Notes: a model not told the origin generated them from the letters alone. A stretch of 64,000 nt of DNA from Sphingomonas sp. CCH21-G11 (GCF_001555965.1 NZ_LSHX01000042.1:26080-90079); one strand, 5' to 3'. Shown: positions 17,869-26,966, counted from the stretch's first letter. Translations and numbers: made by a program.

Positions 17869-18174
17869 ATGAGCGCGAAGCTCGCCGCCCTGACCGCGAT
17901 CCTGTCCACGCTGACCTTTGGCGGGGTGTGGTTCGGCATGAGTCCAGCGGACGGCGCGAGCCAATCGGGAAGCGGCGGCTTGACATCTTCGCGATCCTTC
18001 GCGCTTCCGATCTACTACCCAAATTGCGGGGCGGCACGCGCGGCGGGCGCTGCGCCGCTCAAGCGCGGCGAGCGGGGCTATCGCGCCGGACTGGACCGTG
18101 ATGGCGACGGTGTGGCGTGCGAGCCTTATCGCGAGGGCGGCGGCTCTAGCGGGCGGCGTAGGCGGCGGCGCTGA
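17869..18174 (+). CDS. Exported excalibur calcium-binding domain protein
   Basis: A 101-residue product from the ATG at 17869 (a TTG at 17851 also reads in frame). It has a signal-like hydrophobic N-terminus (about 5-25), a linker, and a C-terminal excalibur domain, YYPNCGAARAAG followed by the loop DRDGDGVACE, whose Asp residues bind Ca2+ and whose two Cys flank the loop. It ends in Gly/Ser and an Arg run. Such modules are found at the ends of exported nucleases and cell-surface proteins; here the domain stands alone. Confidence 0.8.
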   Translation: MSAKLAALTAILSTLTFGGVWFGMSPADGASQSGSGGLTSSRSFALPIYYPNCGAARAAGAAPLKRGERGYRAGLDRDGDGVACEPYREGGGSSGRRRRRR

Positions 18175-18270
18175 TCCAGCGCCCGCACGCCTAGCCGGAC
18201 CGGACGACAAACTTGTTCATTCAGGATCGATCTGATTGCTGAAGCCCTCAACCGGCGGCAACTTGCGTGG

Positions 18271-18954
18271 GTGAAAAGACCCGCCCTGCTGCTGATGGCG
18301 TTTGTCGCTGCCTGCTCGACTGAGCAGGAACAGCGTCAGTCGCACCAGACTCAGAGTGATCCGCCCATTACCACCGTCAAGGCGCGAATCCCCCTGGCGG
18401 GCCGCGTGTCGGATGCCGCCGACATCATCGATGCGGACACCGAAGCAGCGCTCACCGGCCAACTGGCCGCGCTCGAACAGGCGACAGGTCATCAGATGGT
18501 GGTCGTGACCGTCACGTCGCTTGATGGACAGGATGTCGCGGATTTTACGCGCGACCTGGGCAATGCGTGGGGCATCGGCCGCAGGAACCATGACGACGGC
18601 GTGGTCGTCCTGATCGCACCGAATGAACGACAGGTTCGGATTGCGGTCGCGCGCGGTCTGGAGAAAGCGCTGCCAGATGCGCTTTGCAAGGCGATCATCG
18701 ACGAGCAGATACTGCCGCACTTTCGTGCCGACCAAATGCAACGCGGGATTGAGGCGGGGGTCAGCGCACTGATCCAGAGGATGATGAAAACGACGAAGCT
18801 GTATCGGGAAACTGACCGGCTGTCCGAAAAAAAGTCGTCGCAAAGTTTGAACGAATTTTCCCCGTCACCCCGGCCTTGCGCCGGGGTGCCGCTGCCTGAC
18901 CCGGTGCGAGAAACAGCGAGACCCCGGGTCAAGCCCGGGGTGACGGGAAATTGA
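18271..18954 (+). CDS. TPM-domain lipoprotein with a C-terminus encoded by a repeat
   Basis: A 227-residue protein from the GTG at 18271. The N-terminus is a lipoprotein signal (LLLMAFVAAC) with an acylated Cys at about residue 15. A TPM domain (YgcG/Psb32 family) follows at about 40-175: GRVSDAADIIDADTEAAL, a VVVTVTSLDG strand and NDR-type DDGVVVLIAP. TPM proteins act at membranes, in phosphatase activity or in respiratory or photosystem assembly. The last 30 residues (from SPSPRP onward) are translated from an 83-bp REP-like element, so the natural C-terminus has been replaced. The fusion is read directly from the sequence; whether the tail is tolerated is unknown. Confidence 0.75.
   Translation: MKRPALLLMAFVAACSTEQEQRQSHQTQSDPPITTVKARIPLAGRVSDAADIIDADTEAALTGQLAALEQATGHQMVVVTVTSLDGQDVADFTRDLGNAWGIGRRNHDDGVVVLIAPNERQVRIAVARGLEKALPDALCKAIIDEQILPHFRADQMQRGIEAGVSALIQRMMKTTKLYRETDRLSEKKSSQSLNEFSPSPRPCAGVPLPDPVRETARPRVKPGVTGN
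18863..18945. repeat. REP-like element, full copy 3 (83 bp)
   Basis: Two hairpins, CACCCCGG/CCGGGGTG and ACCCCGGG/CCCGGGGT, flank a central segment GCTGCCTGAC...AGCG. The outer ends CGTCACCCC and GGGGTGACG also pair. The length is identical to the copy at 26029-26111. It lies inside the coding frame of the TPM lipoprotein and supplies its last residues. Confidence 0.85.
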
Positions 18955-19115
18955 GGTCTGACTTCGATCAAGACGCTTTCCGGGTCAGATTTTTAGGTCG
19001 GGGTTGGGACACCAAGGGCTGGCCGTCGACAAGCTCCGGCCAAGCGGAAATCGGCAGCGACTCCATTCAGTCCCACCCCGTTGCCATTTCGTTCCGCAGC
19101 GGCGATACCGCGCCC

Positions 19116-21812
19116 ATGCTCCCCCACCCTGCCCTGCACGCCAGCCATGGCGGCGTCTGGATCGCCGACGGCGACGGCACGCGGGCGATCGGGCGGGGGG
19201 AGGCGATCCGGATCGCCGCCGACACGCCGGTCATCCTGCTGAACGCGCCGCTGGTCGCGCAGCGGCTGGGCTATGGCGAGCTGTCGGGGTTGGACGTGCT
19301 GGAGCTGTTCGCGTTCCTGCACCCGGCGCGCTTCATGGTGCCGACGCCGCGCGGGCTGGCGCGGACGATCGGGCTGGACGAGCCGGCGGGTGACGCGGGC
19401 GTGCCGGCGTTGCTGCGCGCGGCGACCGCGCGGCTGTTGGCGACGTGCGAGGGCGACTGGCCGGAACGCGAGGGTGCGTGGACCGCCGCGCAGAGCCTGG
19501 CGCGGCTGCGTTGGCCCTGGGCGGCGCTGGTGACGCAGCGGCTGGCGCGGCCGGACAAGGCCGAACGCTGGCTGTTTTCCAAGCTGCCCGAATGGGACGA
19601 ATCAGCCCCCCGCCCTGCGCCGCGCACGGTGACGCTGGACGATGCGGAGGTGGCCGCGCGGCTGGCGCAGCTGACCGGCGACGGGGCAGAGCAGCGGCCG
19701 GGCCAGCGCGCCTATGCGAGCGCGGCGGCCGCCGCGTTCCAGCCGCGCGCGATGCGCGACGCGCCCAATCTGGTGCTGGCCGAAGCCGGAACGGGGATCG
19801 GCAAGACGCTGGGCTACCTCGCCCCCGCCGGCCTGTGGGCGGAGCAGGCGGGCGGCGCGGTATGGGTGTCGACATTCACCAAGGCGCTGCAACGCCAGCT
19901 GAACCATGAGGGCGCGAGGCTGATCGCCGATCCGGCGGCGCGGCGGCGGCGGATCGTGACGCGAAAGGGGCGGGAGAATTACTTGTGCCTGCTCAACTTG
20001 GAGGATGCGCTGCAGGGCGGGTTTCAGGGGCGCGCCGCGGTGCTGGCGCAGCTGGTCGCGCGCTGGGCCGCCTATAGCGCCGATGGCGACATGGTCGGCG
20101 GCGACCTGCCCGGCTGGCTGCCCACCTTGTTCCGCCGCAACGGATCGACCGCGCTGACCGACCGGCGCGGCGAGTGCGTCTATGCCGGGTGCCCGCATTA
20201 TCGGAAGTGCTTCATCGAACATGCCGCGCGTGCATCCGCGCAGGCGGACATCGTCATCGCCAACCACGCGCTCGTCATGGTCAACGCCGCGCGCGGGCGC
20301 GAGACGGGGACGCGGCCGACCCGCTATGTCTTCGACGAGGGGCATCACCTGTTCGACGCGGCGGATGCGATGTTCGCGGTGGCGCTGACCGGGGCCGAGA
20401 CGATCGAGCTGCGCCGCTGGATCATGGGGCCGGAGGGCACGTCGCGCGGGCGCAGGCGCGGGCTGGCGGCGCGATTGTCGGATGTCGCCAGCTATGACGA
20501 GGCCGGGGGCGCGGCGATCAACGACGCGGTCGATGCCGCCCGCGCGTTGCCCGGCGACGGATGGCTGCAGCGGCTGCACGAGGGCGCGCCGTTCGGGCCG
20601 GTCGAGGCGCTGCTGGGGGCGGTGCGCGGGCTGGTCTATGCGCGCGATACCGGCGCGGCGGACGCGGGCTATGGGCTGGAAACCGAGCTGGCCGAGCCCG
20701 ACGCGGCGCTGGTCGAGGCGGCGGGGCCGGCGGCGGATGCGCTGGATGCGCTGCTCCGCCCGCTGGTCGCGCTGGGGCGGCGGCTCGACGCGGTGCTGGC
20801 GGATGCGCCCGACTGGATGGACGCGCCGGCGCGCGCGCGGATCGAGGGGGCGATCGCGTCGCTCGGCTGGCGCGCCGACATGGTCGCGGCCTGGCTGGCG
20901 CTGATCGCGCGGATCGGCGGCCCGGCGGACGCGGACTTCGTCGACTGGCTGGCGATCGACCGCATCGAGGGCCGCGAAGTCGATGTCGGGCTGCACCGCC
21001 ACTGGCTGGACCCCAGCCGGCCGTTTGCGCGCACCGTGCTGGAGCCCGCACATGGCGTGCTGGTGACCTCGGCGACGTTGCGCGCGGGCGGCGACTGGGC
21101 GGTCGCGGAGGCGCAGAGCGGGGCCGGCCACCTGATCCGCCCGGCGGCGCGCTTCGAGGCGGCGAGCCCGTTCGACTATGCGACCCAGGCCGAGGTGCTG
21201 ATCGTGACCGACGTGGCGCGCGGCGACCTGGCGGCGCTGGCCAATGCCTATGGCCGGTTGATCGTCGCGTCGGGCGGCGGCGTGCTGGGGCTGTTCACCG
21301 CGATCCGGCGGCTGCGCGGCGTCCATGCCCGCATCGCCGACCGGCTGGCGCGCGAGGGGCTGGCGCTCTACGCCCAGCATGTCGACCCGATCGACACCGG
21401 GACCCTTGTGGACATTTTCCGCGACGATCCGCGCGCCAGCCTGATCGGCACCGATGCGCTGCGCGACGGGGTGGACGTGCCGGGCCGCTCGCTGCGGCTG
21501 GTGGTGATGGAGGGCGTGCCGTGGCCGCGCCCCGGCGTGCTGCACGCGGCACGGCGGCTGGCGGGCGGCGGGGCAGCCTATGACGACCGCATCGTCCGCG
21601 CGCGGCTGGCGCAGGCGTTCGGGCGGCTGATCCGTCGCGCCGACGATTCGGGCGCGTTCATCCTGTTGTCGGCGGCGATGCCGTCGCGGCTGCTGGGTGC
21701 CTTTCCCGAGGGTACGCCGGTCCGGCGGGTGACGCTGGACGAGGCGGTCGCACGCGCGCGGCACCTTTCCACGCGCGCGGCGATCGGGCATGACGCGGAG
21801 CAGACCGCCTGA
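19116..21812 (+). CDS. DinG/XPD-type iron-sulfur DNA helicase
   Basis: ATP-dependent superfamily 2 helicase, probably 5'-3', in DNA repair or R-loop removal. From the ATG at 19116 (898 aa): Walker A GTGIGKT at 225-231, the four iron-sulfur Cys at 291 (YLC), 354, 359 and 365 (CVYAGCPHYRKC), and the DEAH-like box DEGHH from Asp407. The C-terminal helicase half has LVTSATLR, GVDVPG and a QAFGRLIR motif VI. A further N-terminal domain of about 200 residues precedes the motor, longer than in E. coli DinG. An open frame to 18951 exists but covers a repeat edge. sixA follows after 10 bp. Confidence 0.88.
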   Translation: MLPHPALHASHGGVWIADGDGTRAIGRGEAIRIAADTPVILLNAPLVAQRLGYGELSGLDVLELFAFLHPARFMVPTPRGLARTIGLDEPAGDAGVPALLRAATARLLATCEGDWPEREGAWTAAQSLARLRWPWAALVTQRLARPDKAERWLFSKLPEWDESAPRPAPRTVTLDDAEVAARLAQLTGDGAEQRPGQRAYASAAAAAFQPRAMRDAPNLVLAEAGTGIGKTLGYLAPAGLWAEQAGGAVWVSTFTKALQRQLNHEGARLIADPAARRRRIVTRKGRENYLCLLNLEDALQGGFQGRAAVLAQLVARWAAYSADGDMVGGDLPGWLPTLFRRNGSTALTDRRGECVYAGCPHYRKCFIEHAARASAQADIVIANHALVMVNAARGRETGTRPTRYVFDEGHHLFDAADAMFAVALTGAETIELRRWIMGPEGTSRGRRRGLAARLSDVASYDEAGGAAINDAVDAARALPGDGWLQRLHEGAPFGPVEALLGAVRGLVYARDTGAADAGYGLETELAEPDAALVEAAGPAADALDALLRPLVALGRRLDAVLADAPDWMDAPARARIEGAIASLGWRADMVAAWLALIARIGGPADADFVDWLAIDRIEGREVDVGLHRHWLDPSRPFARTVLEPAHGVLVTSATLRAGGDWAVAEAQSGAGHLIRPAARFEAASPFDYATQAEVLIVTDVARGDLAALANAYGRLIVASGGGVLGLFTAIRRLRGVHARIADRLAREGLALYAQHVDPIDTGTLVDIFRDDPRASLIGTDALRDGVDVPGRSLRLVVMEGVPWPRPGVLHAARRLAGGGAAYDDRIVRARLAQAFGRLIRRADDSGAFILLSAAMPSRLLGAFPEGTPVRRVTLDEAVARARHLSTRAAIGHDAEQTA

Positions 21813-21822
21813 CGGGGACTCC

Positions 21823-22362
21823 ATGAAGACGCTTACCCTGCTTCGCCACGCCAAGTCCGGCTGGGACGACCCCGTCGCCCGCGATTTCGACCGGCCGCTG
21901 AATGCCAAGGGCGAGCGCGCGGCGACGACGATGGGGCGGCACGTCCGGTCGCTCGGGCTCGGCTTCGACCATGTCGTCGCCTCCCCCGCCCGCCGGGTCG
22001 AGGAAACGATCGCGGGGTTCGAGGCGGGTTATGGCGCGACGCTGGGCGCGGTCCCCGACCGGCGCATCTACCTCGCCTCGGCGGTGACGCTGCTCGACCT
22101 GGTGCGCGAGCTGCCCGCCGATGTCGAGCGCGCGCTGCTGATCGGGCACAATCCGGGGCTCGAGGACCTGGTGCTCATGCTGGTGCCGGCCAGCGACGAC
22201 GATGCGCTGCGCGCGCGCGTCGAGGACAAGTTCCCGACCGCCAGCCTGGCCGTGATCGCGTTCGACGGGGCGTGGGCGGACCTGAAGATGAATGGCGGGC
22301 GGCTCGAAAACTTCGTCAGGCCGCGCGACCTCGACCCCGCGCTCGGCCCCGATCAGGCCTGA
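21823..22362 (+). CDS. sixA: Phosphohistidine phosphatase SixA-like
   Basis: Histidine phosphatase superfamily; SixA dephosphorylates phosphohistidine on phosphorelay proteins or the nitrogen PTS. The 179-residue product begins with the catalytic RHAKS (LTLLRHAKSGWDD), has a SPARRVEET segment, and the second catalytic His in IGHNPGLEDL. Length and motifs match SixA, not phosphoglycerate mutase. It starts 10 bp after the helicase stop. Its 3' end overlaps the convergent merR gene by 10 bp. Confidence 0.88.
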   Translation: MKTLTLLRHAKSGWDDPVARDFDRPLNAKGERAATTMGRHVRSLGLGFDHVVASPARRVEETIAGFEAGYGATLGAVPDRRIYLASAVTLLDLVRELPADVERALLIGHNPGLEDLVLMLVPASDDDALRARVEDKFPTASLAVIAFDGAWADLKMNGGRLENFVRPRDLDPALGPDQA

Positions 22363-22697
22363 TCGGCACCCAGCGCGTCGGCGAGCAGCGCGCGGATCCG
22401 GCGCAGCGCGTCGGGCACGGGCTCGGCGGCCGTCGCGGCCCCCCCACGCTCCCCCGCGAGCAGGCGCTGCACCCCGGCGATCGTATAACCTTCCTGACCC
22501 AGCAGGCGATGGATGCGGCGGACCAGCGCGACGTCGGCGGGCCGGTAATAGCGACGCTGCCCGGCGCGCTGCATCGGCCGCAGCTGCGGAAAGCGGGTTT
22601 CCCAATAGCGCAGCCGATGCTGCGGCAAACCAAGCTCGCGCGCCAGATCGCTGATCGTCACGAAGGCGCCGGGTGTGCTGTCCGACCGGCCGGACAC
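22353..22697 (-). CDS. MerR-family transcriptional regulator
   Basis: A 114-residue protein with an N-terminal MerR winged helix: ISDLARELGLPQHRLRYWE, then RRYYRPADVALVRRIHRLL. It has no C-terminal metal- or ligand-binding Cys domain, so the effector is unknown. The proposed GTG start at 22697 lies 5 bp after the ihfA stop; a GTG at 22661 would begin just before the helix. This small MerR gene after ihfA is a conserved arrangement in alphaproteobacteria. It shares its last 10 bp with the end of sixA. Confidence 0.85.
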   Translation of the reverse strand: MSGRSDSTPGAFVTISDLARELGLPQHRLRYWETRFPQLRPMQRAGQRRYYRPADVALVRRIHRLLGQEGYTIAGVQRLLAGERGGAATAAEPVPDALRRIRALLADALGADQA

Positions 22698-22702
22698 CCC
22701 GT

Positions 22703-23002
22703 TCAGTCGGCGCGCACGATGCGGTCGCGCATCATCTGGCTGGCGCGGAAGGTAAGGACGCGGCGCGGCGCGATCGGCACCTCGACCCCCGTCTTGGGAT
22801 TGCGGCCGATCCGTTCGCCCTTGTCGCGCAGGATGAAGCTGCCGAAGCCGGAAATCTTCACATTCTCGCCGCGGGCGAGCGCGTCGCACATATGGTCGAG
22901 GACCTGTTCGACCAGGCGCGCCGAATCCGCGCGGGACAAACCCATCTGGCGATGGAGCGATTCCGCCAGGTCGGCGCGGGTCAAGGTTCCAACTGTCGAC
23001 AT
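22703..23002 (-). CDS. ihfA: Integration host factor alpha subunit
   Basis: DNA-bending nucleoid protein; with IhfB it shapes promoters, origins and recombination sites. The 99 residues match Ihf[20 protein letters not shown], then [12 protein letters not shown], and the beta-arm with [11 protein letters not shown] carrying the intercalating Pro. It lies downstream of fabH with a 95-bp gap holding a possible promoter, and 5 bp before merR. Confidence 0.95.
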   Translation of the reverse strand: MSTVGTLTRADLAESLHRQMGLSRADSARLVEQVLDHMCDALARGENVKISGFGSFILRDKGERIGRNPKTGVEVPIAPRRVLTFRASQMMRDRIVRAD

Positions 23003-23036
23003 TCGATGTTCTTTCGTCCCCCCTGTTCAGCCGCGC

Positions 23037-23064
23037 GGTGTAACACACTGTGGCGCGGGTGCAA
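23037..23064 (-). promoter_or_regulatory. Possible internal promoter of ihfA
   Basis: On the minus strand TTGCAC (23064-23059), 16 bp, then TACACC (23042-23037), 35 bp before the ihfA start. The layout copies the rpmF promoter (TTGCAA, 16 bp, TATAGG). It would let ihfA-merR be expressed apart from fabH. Judged by eye. Confidence 0.35.
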
Positions 23065-23097
23065 TATTGGACCATTCCGGAGCTAATTGCCGATGTG

Positions 23098-24066
23098 CTA
23101 GAGTTGGACGACGCTGGCGCCCCAGGTGAAGCCGCCGCCCATCGCCTCCAGCACGATCAGGTGACCCGGCCGGATGCGCCCGTCGCGAATCGCCGCGTCG
23201 AGCGCCAGCGGCACCGACGCCGCCGAGGTATTGGCGTGCTGGTCGACGGTGACCACCACCTTTTCCGGGGCGAGGCCCAGCTTGCGCGCGGTCGCATCGA
23301 GGATGCGGGCATTGGCCTGATGCGGCACGACCCAGTCGACCCGGTCCGCCGCCATGCCCGCCGCGTCGAGCGCCTCGCTCATCACCGCCGCCAGATTGGT
23401 GACGGCATGGCGGAACACCTCGCGCCCCTTCATCCGCAGCTTGCCGACGGTGCCGGTGGTCGACGGTCCGCCATCGACATAGAGCAGCTGGTTGTGGCGC
23501 CCGTCGGCGTGCAGCCGGGTGGCGAGCACGCCGCGCGTGCCGTCGCCCTCGTCGGCCTCGAGCACGATCGCGCCCGCCCCGTCGCCGAACAGGACGCAGG
23601 TCGCGCGGTCCTCCCAGTCGAGGATGCGACTGAAGGTTTCCGATCCGATCACCAGCGCGCGCGTCGCCGCGCCGGCGCGGATCATCGAATCGGCCACCTG
23701 GAGCGCGTAGAGAAAGCCCGAGCAGACTGCCGCCACGTCGAAGGCGACGCAGTCGTCGATGCCGAGCGCGGCCTGCACCAGCGTGGCGCTGGCCGGAAAG
23801 GTCTGGTCGGGCGTGGCGGTGGCAAGCACGATCAGGTCGATGTCGGCGGGTACGCGACCGGCGGCGGCGAGCGCGGTGCGTGCAGCGGCGGTCGCGAGCG
23901 TCGACGTCGTCTCGTCGGCTTCGGCGATGTGGCGGAAACGGATGCCGGTACGCTCGACGATCCATTCGTCGGAGGTATCGACGCGCGCCGCCAGATCGGC
24001 ATTGCTGACCCGCGTACGCGGCAGGGCGGAGCCGGTCCCGGTAACGACGGCGCGACGAATGGTCAT
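23098..24066 (-). CDS. fabH: 3-oxoacyl-ACP synthase III
   Basis: Starts fatty-acid synthesis by condensing acetyl-CoA with malonyl-ACP; cytosolic thiolase fold. The 322-residue product shows the active-site Cys115 in [12 protein letters not shown], the His in VPHQANARI and the Asn in QHANTSAAS, giving the FabH Cys-His-Asn triad. It starts at the ATG at 24066, 11 bp after plsX. Membership of the rpmF-plsX-fabH operon couples lipid synthesis to ribosome supply. Confidence 0.96.
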   Translation of the reverse strand: MTIRRAVVTGTGSALPRTRVSNADLAARVDTSDEWIVERTGIRFRHIAEADETTSTLATAAARTALAAAGRVPADIDLIVLATATPDQTFPASATLVQAALGIDDCVAFDVAAVCSGFLYALQVADSMIRAGAATRALVIGSETFSRILDWEDRATCVLFGDGAGAIVLEADEGDGTRGVLATRLHADGRHNQLLYVDGGPSTTGTVGKLRMKGREVFRHAVTNLAAVMSEALDAAGMAADRVDWVVPHQANARILDATARKLGLAPEKVVVTVDQHANTSAASVPLALDAAIRDGRIRPGHLIVLEAMGGGFTWGASVVQL

Positions 24067-24077
24067 GTCAGGAACCT

Positions 24078-25109
24078 TCAGGCAGCCTTGGCTTCGAAAT
24101 TTCCGAGATCTTCGGCGATCCGGCGCGTGAGGTCGTCGCGCACCATCTTGGCGGCGACGGCGATGGCGTGGGCGACGCCGGCTTCGTTGGCGCCGCCATG
24201 GCTCTTCACGACCAGGCCGTTGAGCCCCAGAAACACCGCGCCATTGTGGTTGTTGGGATCGAGATGATGGCGAAGCAGGTCGGTCGCCGGACGCGAGATC
24301 AGGAACCCGATCTTCGACCGCACCGAGCTCTGGAACGCGCGGCGCAGCAGGTCGGCGACGAAGCGCGCCGTTCCCTCCGCCGTCTTGAGCGCGATATTGC
24401 CGGAAAAGCCGTCGCACACCACGACGTCGACTTCGCCGCGCGAGATCCGGTCGCCCTCGATAAAGCCGGCGAAGTGCAGCGGCAGATGGTTCGCGCCGCG
24501 CAGCTGGGCGGCGGCGTCGCGCACCGCATCGGTGCCCTTCAGTTCCTCGGTACCGATGTTGAGCAGCGCGACGCGCGGATTGTCGAGGTCGAGCGCGGTG
24601 CGCGCATAGGCCGCGCCCATGACCGCAAACTGGACGAGGTTGCGGGCGTCGCATTCGGCATTGGCGCCGAGATCGAGCATCACCGTGTCGGTTTCGCCCA
24701 GGCTGGGCAGCAGCGCAGCGAGCGCGGGGCGGTCGATGCCGGGCATGGTGCGCAGCGCCAGCTTCGCCATCGCCATCAGCGCGCCGGTATTGCCGCAGGA
24801 GATGGCGGCATCCGACTCGCCCCGCTTCACCAGGTCGATCGCGATCCCCATCGACGTGGTGCGCGCGCGCCGGATCGCCTGGCTGGGCTTGTCGTCGGCA
24901 CCGACGGTTTCGGCGGCATGGACGATGCGGACCGCATCGGCCAGTTCGGCATAGGCAGCAAGCCCGCCGGCGACCTGCGCCTCGTCGCCGACCAGGGTGA
25001 AGGCGAGCGCCGGATCATGGCGATGTGCGCGGGCGACACCCGCCAGCATGGTCGAAAGCCCCTTGTCGCCGCCCATCGCATCGACGGCGATCCTCGAGCC
25101 CCTGGCCAT
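24078..25109 (-). CDS. plsX: Phosphate acyltransferase PlsX
   Basis: Converts acyl-ACP to acyl-phosphate for PlsY in phospholipid synthesis; peripheral membrane enzyme. The 343 residues have the start [11 protein letters not shown], then [34 protein letters not shown] and near the end [19 protein letters not shown], all PlsX signatures. It lies 32 bp after rpmF and 11 bp before fabH. Confidence 0.95.
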   Translation of the reverse strand: MARGSRIAVDAMGGDKGLSTMLAGVARAHRHDPALAFTLVGDEAQVAGGLAAYAELADAVRIVHAAETVGADDKPSQAIRRARTTSMGIAIDLVKRGESDAAISCGNTGALMAMAKLALRTMPGIDRPALAALLPSLGETDTVMLDLGANAECDARNLVQFAVMGAAYARTALDLDNPRVALLNIGTEELKGTDAVRDAAAQLRGANHLPLHFAGFIEGDRISRGEVDVVVCDGFSGNIALKTAEGTARFVADLLRRAFQSSVRSKIGFLISRPATDLLRHHLDPNNHNGAVFLGLNGLVVKSHGGANEAGVAHAIAVAAKMVRDDLTRRIAEDLGNFEAKAA

Positions 25110-25141
25110 GACGGCGACGTACTCCTGTCCGTGCGCGGGCC

Positions 25142-25321
25142 TCAGCCCTCGACCGAAACGATTTCCCGGCCGTTATAGTGGCCGCAAGCCATGCACAGAT
25201 TGTGCGGGCGCTTCAACTCGCCGCAATTCGGGCATTCCTGGAACGACTCGACCGAGAGCGAGTCGTGCGCGCGGCGCATGCCACGGCGGGAGGGCGAGGT
25301 CTTTCTCTTCGGAACTGCCAT
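25142..25321 (-). CDS. rpmF: 50S ribosomal protein L32
   Basis: A 59-residue ribosomal protein. It starts [19 protein letters not shown] and ends with the zinc ribbon C-P-N-C ... C-M-A-C around KRPHNL. All four Cys are kept, so it is the zinc-binding form. It is the first gene of the rpmF-plsX-fabH operon. A clear promoter lies about 135 bp upstream on the minus strand. Confidence 0.96.
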   Translation of the reverse strand: MAVPKRKTSPSRRGMRRAHDSLSVESFQECPNCGELKRPHNLCMACGHYNGREIVSVEG

Positions 25322-25453
25322 TTCGGCACCTTATCCATCTGCAATCTGGGTGTTCGGGGTCGCGATACGCCACACCCTGGTTCCAGGCAAGCCGCGCCGC
25401 AAGCGCGCGACCCGCCCGACCGGCGGGCTGGCAGGTCACGAAGCGAGCGAGCG

Positions 25454-25481
25454 CCTATAGCCGATTTCCGCCACGTTGCAA
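25454..25481 (-). promoter_or_regulatory. Probable promoter of rpmF-plsX-fabH
   Basis: On the minus strand TTGCAA (25481-25476), 16 bp, then TATAGG (25459-25454). Read one base earlier it is CTTGCA with a 17-bp spacer, close to the alphaproteobacterial consensus. It gives a leader of about 125 nt before rpmF. Confidence 0.6.
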
Positions 25482-25536
25482 GTATCGCCCGGCCGTGGCA
25501 GCCCAGGCGACACCAATATCCGGGGGAACGCTATAC

Positions 25537-25935
25537 ATGGACACCATCATCCTGCCCGTCACGCTGGCGACCGCGGCCGCGGCGGCGCTGATCAACGTCT
25601 GGCTGGGCGCGCGGATCATCCGCGTCCGCTTTGCCGAGAAGATCGCGATGGGCGACGGCGGCAATGCGACGATGCAGTGCCGGATGCGCGCCCAGGCGAA
25701 CTTCATCGAATATACCCCGATCATCGTGATCCTGATCGCGCTGATCGAGCTGGCACTGGGAACGAGCGGGTGGCTGTGGCTGGCCGCGGCAGCCTATATC
25801 GGCGCGCGCGTGCTCCATCCTTTCGGCATGGACGGGTGGATGCTGGGGCGCCAGATCGGCACGATCGTGACGCTGACCATGACCATCCTGCTGGCCGCAA
25901 CCGCGCTGGCGATCCCGTTCCTGAGCTTCGGGTGA
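25537..25935 (+). CDS. MAPEG family membrane protein
   Basis: A 132-residue integral membrane protein with four helices (about 4-22, 60-80, 82-100, 108-130). The MAPEG pattern is present: VWLGARIIRVRFAEK after helix 1, MQCRMRAQANFIEYTPI entering helix 2, and YIGARVLHPFGM. Eukaryotic members conjugate glutathione or make eicosanoids; the role of bacterial ones is mostly unknown. The ATG at 25537 follows GGGGGAACG. It is divergent from rpmF and converges on the hydrolase at 26204 across a full REP-like element. Confidence 0.85.
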   Translation: MDTIILPVTLATAAAAALINVWLGARIIRVRFAEKIAMGDGGNATMQCRMRAQANFIEYTPIIVILIALIELALGTSGWLWLAAAAYIGARVLHPFGMDGWMLGRQIGTIVTLTMTILLAATALAIPFLSFG

Positions 25936-26028
25936 GGGGCGGCATCGATTAGCGAGCTCTGACCCTCCGCTGATCCGGTGAGGCTGACCGGGACAGGGCC
26001 TTATCGGAAAGCCCAGCCACTCCTCGCT

Positions 26029-26111
26029 CGTCACCCCGGCCTCGAGCCGGGGTCCCGCTGCCTGATCCGGCACGCGAAGAAGCGGGACCCCGGGTCAAGC
26101 CCGGGGTGACG
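26029..26111. repeat. REP-like element, full copy 4 (83 bp)
   Basis: It has the same two-hairpin layout and length as 18863-18945: CACCCCGG...CCGGGGT, central GCTGCCTGATCCGG...AGCG, then ACCCCGGG...CCCGGGGT, with outer ends CGTCACCCC and GGGGTGACG. It lies between convergent genes, a usual place for REP-type bidirectional terminators. Confidence 0.85.
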
Positions 26112-26146
26112 ACAAGATTCAAGATCACATCGATGCAATGCGCGTT

Positions 26147-26164
26147 CCGGGGCAGTCTCCCCGG
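26147..26164 (-). terminator. Small hairpin downstream of the hydrolase gene
   Basis: CCGGGG, loop of 6, CCCCGG, about 40 bp past the stop of the minus-strand gene at 26204. There is no clear T-run, so termination is only a possibility. Confidence 0.3.
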
Positions 26165-26203
26165 ATGGAGGTCCGAAGCGCCTCTCTCAAGATCTTCCGC
26201 CCC

Positions 26204-26884
26204 TCAACGCCCCGCGAGCGCGCGGTCGCCGACCAGCGGATTGGTGCGGCGTTCATGGCCGAAGCTGCTCGTCTCGCCATGCCCCGGCACGAAATGGGTG
26301 TCGTCGCCGAGCGGCCACAGCCGCCCGGTGATCGAGGCGATCAGGTCGTCGTGATTGCCCATCGGAAAGTCCCAGCGCCCGATCGAGCCGCGGAACAGCA
26401 CATCGCCGACCACCGCGAATCTTGACGGCGCGTGGTGGAAGACGACGTGACCCGGCGTATGGCCGGGGCAGTGATAGACGTCGAGCACCAGATCGCCGAC
26501 CGTGACCTGGTCGCCATTTTCGAGCCAGCGATCGGGCTCGAACACTTCGCCGCGCACGCCATAGTTGCGGCCGTCATCGGCCAGCCGGGCGATCCAGAAC
26601 CGGTCGGCCTCGTGCGGCCCCTCGATCGGCACGCCCAGCTGGCGGGCGAGCACGCCCGCCTGGCCGCAATGGTCGATATGGCCGTGGGTGATCAGGATCT
26701 TCTCGATCGTCACGCCCAGCTGCGCCGCCGCCCCGGCCAGCCGGTCGAGATCGCCGCCGGGATCGGTGAAGGCGCCGCGCATCGTGGCGGTGCACCACAG
26801 GATCGTCGCATTCTGCTGAAGCGGCGTCACCGGAACGATCGCGGCGCGCAACGGCGGTTCGCCGGCGGAAGGGGCTTGGGTCAT
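26204..26884 (-). CDS. Metallo-beta-lactamase fold hydrolase, glyoxalase II-like
   Basis: A 226-residue cytosolic hydrolase. The metal-binding motif THGHIDH gives His67, His69, Asp71 and His72. A further His is seen in HCPGHTPGH, a metal-bridging Asp in VVGDVLFRGSIGR, and the final His in FVPGHGETSS. The arrangement is that of the small YcbL-type glyoxalase II enzymes, which hydrolyse S-lactoylglutathione or similar thioesters. It starts at 26884, divergent from the pabB-pabC fusion. Confidence 0.87.
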   Translation of the reverse strand: MTQAPSAGEPPLRAAIVPVTPLQQNATILWCTATMRGAFTDPGGDLDRLAGAAAQLGVTIEKILITHGHIDHCGQAGVLARQLGVPIEGPHEADRFWIARLADDGRNYGVRGEVFEPDRWLENGDQVTVGDLVLDVYHCPGHTPGHVVFHHAPSRFAVVGDVLFRGSIGRWDFPMGNHDDLIASITGRLWPLGDDTHFVPGHGETSSFGHERRTNPLVGDRALAGR

Positions 26885-26966
26885 GGCCAGCGGAGATAGG
26901 CAAGGCGACCGGCGGCGGCAACACGCACTTGCCCCGGCGGCGCGCGCGCTGCATGGCCGGGCGGCC

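Noticed and set aside
18946..19115. Upstream extension of the helicase to 18951
   Set aside because: The extra 55 codons cover the edge of a repeat and low-complexity sequence without conserved character. ATG 19116 gives a clean N-terminus.
19602..21908. 768-codon minus-strand frame across the helicase gene
   Set aside because: Same reason: it is a shadow of a gene with Walker, DEGHH and iron-sulfur motifs on the other strand.
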